Below are positions 44,859-51,183 of a stretch of 64,000 nucleotides of DNA, piece by piece. The first letter of the stretch is position 1; every line of letters starts with the position of its first letter. A program made the position numbers and the translations under genes. Under the pieces are notes generated by a model. The model was given only the letters and a program-made list of their open reading frames with translations. It was not told the DNA's origin and searched no databases. The stretch comes from DATARH01 sp050246595 (GTDB lineage Bacteria > Pseudomonadota > Alphaproteobacteria > ATCC43930 > CGMCC-115725): positions 1 to 64,000 of the forward strand of contig JBFWVT010000006.1 in the NCBI GenBank assembly GCA_050246595.1. Direction: 5' to 3'.

Positions 44859-44953
44859 CATTCCGGCAGGTCCCGGAGGGGCGGGCGCGCCCATTCTCGT
44901 GTCAGACGCCGCCTCGGCGCCCTCGGGCAGCATTGCGTTGGAGCATTGGTCAC

Positions 44954-45271
44954 ATGGTAAAACCGTATTTCAGCCCGGAGGTCACGTTGGGCAATCTGAT
45001 CCAGGTGATCAGTTTGATCACGATGATCGGCGGCGGGGCGCTTACCAGCTATGTGTCCTTGCGGAACGACATCGCCGTAAGCGGCGAGCGCTCGGGCAAA
45101 GCGATCGCGGACATGAATGCGCGGGTGCTCGTTCTGGAAGCGCGCCGCGAGATGGACGAACGCTTCCAGCAGGAGGCTCGCCGCGATCTCGGGCGGTTGC
45201 TCGAAGCGGTGGCCGATCTGAGAGTGCAGCTCGTTCGCAAGCAGGAGAGCGGCAGCAATGCCAGCAAGTGA
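44954..45271 (+). CDS. Single-TM coiled-coil protein, possible i-spanin/holin-associated
   Basis: A 105-residue protein with one transmembrane helix (NLIQVISLITMIGGGALTSYVSL) and a long charged helix (MNARVLVLEARREMDERFQQEARRDLGRLLEAVADLRVQLV). This topology (N-terminal anchor, C-terminal coiled coil) fits an Rz-like i-spanin or the membrane accessory protein found next to holins. The ATG at 44954 is preferred; a TTG at 44933 is in frame. It is followed by a terminator. Confidence 0.6.
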   Translation: MVKPYFSPEVTLGNLIQVISLITMIGGGALTSYVSLRNDIAVSGERSGKAIADMNARVLVLEARREMDERFQQEARRDLGRLLEAVADLRVQLVRKQESGSNASK

Positions 45272-45367
45272 CGCAATACGTTGCGGCTGAGAACAAGGTG
45301 ACGAGTTAACGCCCTATTGCTGCGCACTTCGATACCTGAATCCCTCCCTATTCCAAACCCTGACCCG

Positions 45368-45390
45368 AGCCGCCGAAAGGCGGCTTTTTT
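45368..45390 (+). terminator. Intrinsic terminator 20 bp before the holin-like start
   Basis: Stem AGCCGCC (45368-45374) / GGCGGCT (45379-45385) with loop GAAA, then six T. The ribosome site AAAGGAA and the ATG at 45411 follow directly. Same architecture as at 33891. Confidence 0.85.
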
Positions 45391-45410
45391 GCTTCCGGAA
45401 AGGAACCCTG

Positions 45411-45635
45411 ATGCGCATCCTTGCCTACCTTCTCACCCGCTTCAGCGAGCCGTCGAGCTATGCCGGGCTCGGCGCCTTGCTGGCGTTGCTCGGCTGGAAC
45501 CTGCCCGAGACGGTTCTCGGCCAGTTGGCCCAGGGGCTGGCCGCGGCCTGCGCGCTGCTCGCGCTGATGCTGAAGGATCGCGGCGTCGTGCCGGCGATTG
45601 CGATCCTCGCTGCCGCCCCGGCGCTCTACGCTTAG
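45411..45635 (+). CDS. Holin-like small membrane protein
   Basis: A 74-residue protein with two hydrophobic helices (YAGLGALLALLGWNL; LAAACALLALML) and a third hydrophobic end (VVPAIAILAAAPALYA). Size, topology and position after the tail genes suggest a holin. A good ribosome site AAAGGAA lies upstream. Confidence 0.62.
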   Translation: MRILAYLLTRFSEPSSYAGLGALLALLGWNLPETVLGQLAQGLAAACALLALMLKDRGVVPAIAILAAAPALYA

Positions 45636-45660
45636 GAAGACCGCCCGCATAATCGCAGCG

Positions 45661-46670
45661 ATGCGGCGGCTGCACGAGCGTGGTCATGACGGCCGCGGCC
45701 TCGTCGTCGATGGCGAGGGCGCGATGCTCGGCCCGGACTGCGTGCTGGTGCATCGCACGCCGGCCGGGTTTCGCTGCCTGTCGCCGGACGAGGCGGCGAT
45801 AATCCAAACCGCAATCCTCGGCCGGGTTGCGAGCCGGGTTGGCTGCTCGCGCAGACCCGCCGGATTGCCGATGCGCTTGCGAAGGGCGAGATCGCGCTGG
45901 CCCAGATCCACGGGCTGAGCATCCCGGTCGGCGAACTGGACGACCGCAGCTTGCAATGGCTCGCCAGCGCGTCGTGGCTGGTCAAGGCGAATTTCAATCC
46001 CAACCAGCCGCGCGTGCCGGCCGGTAATCCGGATGGCGGTCAATGGACCGACGCGGGCGGCTCCAAACAGACTCCTGAACTGCCGCAGGTGAGCGTCGCG
46101 GCTGCTGACGAAGTGCCGCCGGGATCGGATGCCGGCCCGCCACTCGGAGAGGCGCCGAATATCCCCAGCGAGCCGCCCATTACCGCCCGCGAACGCAACA
46201 GCATCGTGCGGCGCACAGCCGAATGGTTGCGGCAGGCCGCGGCGCTCGGTGCCCAACGTGCCCCGGACACTCGCGTCAGGACTGTCTTGCGAGTCCTTGA
46301 AGGCACGGCGCGGATTGTCGAATATCTTCCCGAGATCTGGTCGTATCTCGACCGGCCGAAAACGCTTTCGGAGCTTCAGGATGCCGTTCGCGACAGAGGC
46401 GCCGGCTATTAAATCCATCACATTGTCGAACAGCATCATGGGTCAATCGATCCTGCGAGTAACGGGCGGCTCTTCGGCGATCGGCTGAAGAGCCGCGAGA
46501 ACCTCGTGCGCATACCGAAATGGAGACATGTCGAGATCAGCTCTTGGTACTCTAAGGGAAACAAAGACTATGGTGGTCTATCGCCGAGAGATTATCTGCG
46601 GGGTAAAGTTTGGGAAGAGCAGTATGACGTTGGCTTGAGAGCGTTGCGAAGATTCGGAGTCCTGCAATGA
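45661..46670 (+). pseudogene. Polymorphic toxin 1 (N-terminal module plus HNH-like nuclease C-terminus), frameshifted and with an internal stop
   Basis: An ATG at 45661 opens MRRLHERGHDGRGLVV ... RTPAGFRCLSPDEAAIIQ. Around 45,815-45,845 (duplicated GCCGGGTTG) the reading must shift to continue as WLLAQTRRIADALAKGEIALAQIHGL, LDDRSLQWLASASWLVKANF and the linker NPNQPRVPAGNPDGGQW (about 46,000-46,045). After RIVEYLPEIWSYLDRPKTLSELQDAV comes GAGY, then TAA (46410-46412) exactly where a paralogue has GYEIHHIVE. The frame then runs on as IHHIVEQ, NLVRIPKWRHVEISSWY, LSPRDYLRGK, EEQYDVGL to a TGA at 46668-46670 that overlaps the immunity ATG. The C-terminus resembles HNH/Endo-VII-fold toxin nucleases. 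Both lesions would abolish a full-length toxin. Confidence 0.7.
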
Positions 46671-47038
46671 GTACGTCGAATCTCAGCAATTTTGACGACA
46701 CAGAACTCATCGCTGCTTTTGCCAGTGCTGCAAGGGAGATGGGTGAGACAGTGCTCGATTCAGACAATAATCGAACCAATCAACTTTTCCGGTATATGGA
46801 GCAGATTGATAGAATTCTGCGCCAGCGCGGCAGGCAGTCCAGACTCCTTCTGGCTCCACTGCTGGATTATCAGAACCGTTTCGTTCGCTATTATGCGGCT
46901 CAGTACCTTCTCGGGTTGGTTCCCGACCGCGCCCGCGCGGTGATCGAGTGGAATGCAAAGTACGGCTTCGATGCAATCGCGGGCGATGCGGGTATGACTC
47001 TCGATAATCTCGATAGCGGCTTCTATAAGCCCGATTGA
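46667..47038 (+). CDS. DUF2019-like protein, probable immunity protein 1 (intact)
   Basis: A 123-residue protein whose ATG overlaps the end of toxin 1 (ATGA), the classic toxin-immunity coupling. It has the DUF2019 pattern: FDDTELIAAFASAAREMGETVLDSDNNR at the N-terminus, then LLLAPLLDYQNRFVRYYAAQYLLGLVPDRARAVIEW and the end AIAGDAGMTLDNLDSGFYKPD. No lesion is visible. Immunity function is inferred from position and the repetition of the pair. It is AT-richer than the tail genes. Confidence 0.72.
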   Translation: MSTSNLSNFDDTELIAAFASAAREMGETVLDSDNNRTNQLFRYMEQIDRILRQRGRQSRLLLAPLLDYQNRFVRYYAAQYLLGLVPDRARAVIEWNAKYGFDAIAGDAGMTLDNLDSGFYKPD

Positions 47039-47078
47039 CTAGTCTGATTTCTGCGCTTGCGGTGCAAAAAAGGTTGGA

Positions 47079-47282
47079 GTGAGCGATCGGCTGGAGAGCT
47101 GCGAGAACCTCGTGCGTGTACCAAAATGGAAGCATGTCGAGATCAGCGCCTGGTACTCTAGGCCGAATACTAATCCAAGATATGATGGCATGTCACCGAG
47201 AGATTACCTTCGCAGGAGGAATTGGGATGAACAATATCAGCTTGGCCTTGAAGCGCTACGCGGGTTTGGAGTCCTAAAGTGA
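47079..47282 (+). CDS. Orphan toxin C-terminal fragment 2 (lacks the HH motif)
   Basis: A 67-residue frame starting at GTG 47079, homologous to the last part of toxin 1: DRLESCENLVRVPKWKHVEISAWYS, MSPRDYLRRRNWDEQYQLGLEALRGFGVLK. Homology to toxin 1 starts abruptly at GCGATCGGCTG and excludes the upstream IHHIVEQ motif, so this is a partial cassette and probably not active. Its stop overlaps the next start (GTGA). It may act as a recombination donor, or be a relic. Confidence 0.55.
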   Translation: MSDRLESCENLVRVPKWKHVEISAWYSRPNTNPRYDGMSPRDYLRRRNWDEQYQLGLEALRGFGVLK

Positions 47283-47663
47283 ATATCGAAACTCTTGATG
47301 AGGCGCAACTGATCGGAAGCTTTTCGGAAGCCGCACGTAAAATGGGAGCGGCTGTTCTCGATTTTAATACTAGCGACGCGATGCAGGCCTTTCGCCGAAT
47401 GGAGGCTGTAAGCGGTGTGCTACAAAGGCGAGGAAAGGATGCTGCGCTGAAATTAGTATCTTTGCTCGAACATAAAGACCGTTTTGTGCGATATTATAAC
47501 ATAAAGACCGTTTTGTGCGGTACTATGCGGCACAATTTCTTCTCAAATCCGTATCCACCCCCGCCCGCATGGTTATCGAGGAAACGCGAAATTCTGGTTC
47601 GACGCCATTGCCGGCGACGCAGCGATGACGCTGCGCGCGTTCGACCGAGGCGATTACAATTAG
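47279..47663 (+). pseudogene. Immunity gene 2 (DUF2019-like), disrupted
   Basis: Starts at GTG 47279 as NIETLDEAQLIGSFSEAARKMGAAVLDFN ... LVSLLEHKDRFVRYY, clearly homologous to immunity 1. A 29-bp tandem duplication (47469-47497 and 47498-47526) then shifts the frame; the remaining homology (YYAAQFLLKSVSTPARMVIEE, then after another shift FWFDAIAGDAAMTLRAFDRGDY) ends at TAG 47661-47663. Because of the shift the reading runs into toxin 3, giving a chance fusion of 231 residues that is not a real gene. Confidence 0.7.
47469..47526 (+). repeat. 29-bp tandem duplication inside immunity gene 2
   Basis: Two copies of a 29-base unit (beginning AACATAAAGACCG), 47469-47497 and 47498-47526, differing at only two positions. 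The length is not a multiple of three and breaks the frame. It is likely a replication-slippage event. Confidence 0.75.
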
Positions 47664-48097
47664 CGGCACTGAGATCTTCAGTCCCCGGCCAGCGTCCCCC
47701 GCTGCGTACGTTCCTCAGACTCGTCGAGACCACGTGGTGGCTCACCGACAACCTGCCCCGCATCCTGTCCTATCTTGACGAGCCGCGGACGCTGGAGGAA
47801 CTTCAAGAGGCGGTCGGCCGCCCGCGCCCCGGTTACGAGATACACCACATTGTCGAGAGGCAGTTCGGTTCGAGTGATTCATCGGCCAACTGGCAACGGT
47901 TCAAAGATCGCCTGGACACGCGCGAGAACCTGGTTCTCGTCCCGTACTGGAAGCATGTCGAGATCAGCTCTTGATATTCGAGGGGAAATATGAGGTTCGG
48001 TGGTCTGACACCTCGTGCTTACCTTCGGAGTAAGAGCTGGAGTGAGCAGTATCGTGTTGGGATAGAAGTACTTCAGCAGCTCAGAGTATTGAAATGA
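47664..48097 (+). pseudogene. Toxin 3 C-terminal module, internal stop
   Basis: From about 47,670 the frame encodes a linker and helical part (FLRLVETTWWLTDNLPRILSYLDEPRTLEELQEAV) and the intact motif GYEIHHIVERQFG, then ENLVLVPYWKHVEISS. A TGA at 47972-47974 replaces the Trp codon of the conserved SSWY motif; the frame continues YSRGN, GGLTPRAYLRSKSWSEQYRVG to a TGA at 48095-48097 that overlaps the next ATG. It has no N-terminal delivery part of its own, so it is an orphan cassette of the same kind as at 47079 but with the catalytic HH pair kept. Confidence 0.6.
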
Positions 48098-48463
48098 AAA
48101 GATTGGGCCTTGCCGAGCTGAGCGACGATGAACTCGTTGGACGATTCATCGAAGCGGCAAAAGAACAGGGCCTTGCGGTACTCGACTCCGACGTGCGGTG
48201 CGCGAACAGAATGTTTCGCTACATGATGGCTATTGATTCCTTACTGCGCGCGCGGAATGCAATCTAGGAAAAAGCTTGTGCCGCTTTTAGAGCATAAGAA
48301 TCGATTTGTGCGCTATTATGCCGCCTAGCACACTCTGGCTCTTGCTCCAAGGCGCGCTCGCGCGATTCTGGAATGGAATCATAAGTATTGGTTCGACGCT
48401 ATTGCCGGTGATGCTGGCATGCTGCTCGTTGCGCTGGATAGCGGTGAGTACAAGCCGGACTGA
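48094..48463 (+). pseudogene. Immunity gene 3 (DUF2019-like), frameshift and internal stop
   Basis: ATG at 48094 overlaps the toxin 3 stop (ATGA). KRLGLAELSDDELVGRFIEAAKEQGLAVLDSD matches immunity 1 and 2. A frame change near 48,250-48,260 is needed to continue as SRKKLVPLLEHKNRFVRYYAA, a TAG at 48326-48328 interrupts it, and the end LEWNHKYWFDAIAGDAGMLL ... GEYKPD stops at 48461-48463. The whole length of the family is still traceable, so decay is recent. Confidence 0.65.
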
Positions 48464-48613
48464 CAGGCGCCGCTACGAAGGCCGCGCTACATAGCAGTGG
48501 GGAGCATGCCGGCGCGGACCCGCCGGATCGCGGACCGCTTGCCAACGGCCGATCTCTGCTTGCTCCGACATCGGCGGGCCGGCATCGTGCGCCGCGGGCC
48601 GGGGAGGGGGACG

Positions 48614-48829
48614 ATGCAGTCGAGAACAGGGCTGGCGTTGGCGCTGGCGATGCCGTTACTGGCGGCGGGCTGCGGCGGCGGGAGCAAATGCCCAAAACCG
48701 GTCGCCTACGACGAAGCGACCCTGAACGAAATCCAGAAGGCGCTGACGGCGCTGCCTCGGGACAATATCCTGCATCAGGTCATGGCCGACTATGAAACCG
48801 AACGCGACGAGCTGCGCTTCTGCAAATGA
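48614..48829 (+). CDS. Small lipoprotein, possible o-spanin-like lysis protein
   Basis: A 71-residue lipoprotein. The signal MQSRTGLALALAMPLLAAGC ends in a lipobox (LAAGC), followed by GGGSKCPKPVAYDEATLNEIQKALTALPRDNILHQVMADYETERDELRFCK. Small lipoproteins of this kind close many alphaproteobacterial prophage tail/lysis modules; an Rz1-like role paired with the coiled-coil membrane protein at 44954 is an inference. The ATG at 48614 has GGGAGGGGG upstream. It is the last gene of the phage-derived cluster. Confidence 0.6.
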   Translation: MQSRTGLALALAMPLLAAGCGGGSKCPKPVAYDEATLNEIQKALTALPRDNILHQVMADYETERDELRFCK

Positions 48830-48854
48830 GGATGCCGGTGCGTGTTACGGGCCC

Positions 48855-48922
48855 GGGTCAACTCCTTGCCGGGGTCAACTCCTTGCCGGGGTCAACTCCT
48901 TGCCGGGGTCAACTCCTTGACA
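48855..48922 (+). repeat. Four tandem 17-bp repeats upstream of fabD
   Basis: The unit GGGTCAACTCCTTGCCG occurs at 48855-48871, 48872-48888 and 48889-48905; a fourth copy (48906-48922) ends TTGACA. The array lies at the junction between the phage-derived cluster and the fatty-acid operon, 56 bases before fabD. TTGACA at its end could serve as a -35 element for the fab operon. Confidence 0.85.
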
Positions 48923-48977
48923 GTGGCGCGCGCCGGGTTATGACGAGCGCTGGCCGCGACACGAGGATGCGACGCAC

Positions 48978-49919
48978 ATGAAACGGGCTTTCGTCTTTCC
49001 CGGCCAGGGATCGCAGACGCCTGGCATGGGCCAGGCTCTCGCCGAAGCCTTCGCCCCCGCGCGCGAGCTGTTCGAGGAAATCGACGATGCGTTGTCGCAG
49101 CATCTGTCGCGGCTGATGTTCGAGGGTCCGGAAAGCGAGCTGATGTTGACGGAGAACGCGCAGCCGGCGCTGCTGGCGGCGAGTCTCGCCGTCGTGCGCG
49201 TGCTCGAGAGCGGCGGCGGCTTCGATGTCGGGCGTCACGCCGCCTATGTCGCCGGTCATTCGCTCGGCGAGTACTCGGCGCTGGCGGCGGCGCGCGCGCT
49301 GTCGGTCGGCGACGCCGCCCGGCTCGTCAAGCGCCGCGGCCAGGCGATGCAGAAGGCCGTACCCGTCGGCGTCGGGGCGATGGCGGCGCTGCTCGGCATC
49401 GACATGGAGGCCGCGCGCGAGATCGCCGAGTCCGCGGCCGATAGCCAGGTCTGTGCAGTGGCAAATGACAACGGACCGGGACAGATCGTCGTCAGCGGTC
49501 ATCGTGAAGCCGTCGAGCGCGCGGTCGCGCTGGCCGCGGCGCAAGGCGCAAGACGGTCGATCATGCTGCCGGTCAGCGCCCCGTTTCACTCGTCACTGAT
49601 GGCGCCGGCCGCCAAGATCATGGCCGAGGCTCTGGCCGAAACCCAAATTGACGCACCGTTGGCGCCGGTCGTGGCCAATGTGACGGCGGCGCCGACCAGC
49701 GATCCCGCCGAGATCAGAGAACTGCTCGTCGCTCAGGTTACGCAAATGGTGCGTTGGCGCGAGAGCGTTCAGGTATTTGCCGCCGAGGCGGTGGAAGAGG
49801 TCGTCGAGCTCGGTGCCGGGCGGGTGCTCGGCGGCCTTGTCAAGCGAATCGACCGCGCGTTGCCGGCAATTTCGGTCGGTACACCCGATGAGGTCGAAGC
49901 CCTGGTCAAGCGGCTGTGA
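48978..49919 (+). CDS. fabD: Malonyl-CoA:ACP transacylase
   Basis: A 313-residue cytoplasmic enzyme that loads malonyl groups on acyl carrier protein for fatty-acid synthesis. The N-terminal FPGQGSQ, the nucleophile Ser in GHSLGEYSA (about residue 95), and the His in PVSAPFHS are in place, and the glutamine of GQGSQ builds the oxyanion hole. Its stop overlaps the fabG ATG. First gene of fabD-fabG-acpP-fabF. Confidence 0.95.
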   Translation: MKRAFVFPGQGSQTPGMGQALAEAFAPARELFEEIDDALSQHLSRLMFEGPESELMLTENAQPALLAASLAVVRVLESGGGFDVGRHAAYVAGHSLGEYSALAAARALSVGDAARLVKRRGQAMQKAVPVGVGAMAALLGIDMEAAREIAESAADSQVCAVANDNGPGQIVVSGHREAVERAVALAAAQGARRSIMLPVSAPFHSSLMAPAAKIMAEALAETQIDAPLAPVVANVTAAPTSDPAEIRELLVAQVTQMVRWRESVQVFAAEAVEEVVELGAGRVLGGLVKRIDRALPAISVGTPDEVEALVKRL

Positions 49920-50656
49920 TGTTCGACCTGTCCGGACAGACCGCTCTCGTGACCGGCGCCTCGGGCGGTATCGGCGGCGCGATCGCGCGGGCGCTGCACC
50001 GCCGGGGGGCCCTTGTCGCGCTGGCCGGCACCCGCGCCGCGACGCTTATAGCCCTGGCCGAGGAGCTGCAAGGCCGGGCATATGCGGTGCCGGCCGATCT
50101 CGCTGATCCCGCGGCGCCCGACCGCCTGCTGCGCGAAGCCGAGGCGGCAATGGGCCGGGTCGATATTCTCGTCAACAATGCCGGGATAACGCGTGACAAT
50201 ATCGCGCTGCGTCTGCGCGACGCGGATTGGCAGGCGGTCATCGACGTCAATCTGACTGCCGCCTTCCGGCTGACTCGCGCCGCGCTGCGCGGGATGGTTC
50301 GGCGCCGCCATGGGCGGGTCATCTCGATCAGCTCGGTGGTCGGGGTCACCGGCAACGCTGGTCAGGCGAATTATGCGGCGGCAAAGGCTGCGCTGATCGG
50401 CATGACCAAATCACTGGCCGCTGAGACCGCGAGCCGCGGCGTTACGGTCAACTGCATCGCTCCGGGCATGATAACGACCGCGATGACCGACAGGCTCAGC
50501 GACGAGCAGCGAGGGCGGATAGCCGCGGCGATCCCGATGGGCCGCTTCGGCGCGCCGGAGGATATCGCCGCCGCCGCTATCTATCTCGCGAGCGCCGAGG
50601 CGGGGTACATCACCGGTCAGACGCTCCATGTAAACGGCGGCATGGCGATGGTGTGA
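49919..50656 (+). CDS. fabG: 3-oxoacyl-ACP reductase
   Basis: A 245-residue SDR that reduces 3-oxoacyl-ACP with NADPH. The coenzyme motif is TGASGGIG, NNAGITRD follows, the catalytic Ser-Tyr-Lys is in SSVVGVTGNAGQANYAAAKAAL, and CIAPGMITTAM and the end GQTLHVNGGMAMV are typical. The ATG overlapping the fabD stop was chosen, and gives the standard length; a GTG three bases upstream is in frame. Confidence 0.95.
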   Translation: MFDLSGQTALVTGASGGIGGAIARALHRRGALVALAGTRAATLIALAEELQGRAYAVPADLADPAAPDRLLREAEAAMGRVDILVNNAGITRDNIALRLRDADWQAVIDVNLTAAFRLTRAALRGMVRRRHGRVISISSVVGVTGNAGQANYAAAKAALIGMTKSLAAETASRGVTVNCIAPGMITTAMTDRLSDEQRGRIAAAIPMGRFGAPEDIAAAAIYLASAEAGYITGQTLHVNGGMAMV

Positions 50657-50864
50657 AGCAGCGATCGGCGCAACCGCAACCCCATCATACGGCGGAACGG
50701 CCGAACTTTTACGCGGGCCGAATTCATGATATGTGAGCCGACCTTTCACGGTCCGCCCCTTCTTGGTCGGCAGGGGCGGACATCGAGCGGTACGATCCGC
50801 GAGCGGGGCGCCGGGACCACGCCGTACAGAGCCAATCAGCAGCATCAATCGAGGAAATCATCGC

Positions 50865-51098
50865 ATGAGCGACGTCGCCGAGCGGGTTAAGAAGATTGTT
50901 GTCGAGCATCTCGGCGTCGACGAAGCCAAGGTGACCGAGAATGCCAGCTTCATCGACGATCTGGGGGCGGACAGCCTCGACACCGTCGAGCTGGTCATGG
51001 CGTTCGAGGAAGAGTTCGGCTGCGAAATCCCCGATGATGCGGCCGAGAAGATCGTGACGGTGAAGGACGCCGTCAGCTTTATCGAGGCGCATAGCTGA
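50865..51098 (+). CDS. acpP: Acyl carrier protein
   Basis: A 77-residue acidic protein with the phosphopantetheine attachment site DLGADSLDTVELVM (Ser of DSL). The N-terminus MSDVAERVKKIVVEHLGV and C-terminus DAVSFIEAHS are canonical. GAGGAAA lies before the ATG. A 208-bp gap separates it from fabG, which may hold its own promoter, as usual for highly expressed acpP; none is obvious to the eye. Confidence 0.97.
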   Translation: MSDVAERVKKIVVEHLGVDEAKVTENASFIDDLGADSLDTVELVMAFEEEFGCEIPDDAAEKIVTVKDAVSFIEAHS

Positions 51099-51183
51099 AC
51101 GTGCGGAGTGCTCGAACGCGCTGCAGCGCGCCATTCGGGGCGCGTGTCGCAGCATTTGCCGTGGGCTCGGGGTGGGCTTCCCT

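Noticed and set aside
47279..47974. 231-codon open frame that fuses immunity 2 to toxin 3
   Set aside because: It only arises because a 29-bp duplication shifts the frame; its middle part (about residues 80-135) has no relation to either family. Annotated as two pseudogenes instead.
48855..48922. Tandem repeat considered as a CRISPR array
   Set aside because: Repeats of 17 bp follow each other with no spacers and there are no cas genes.
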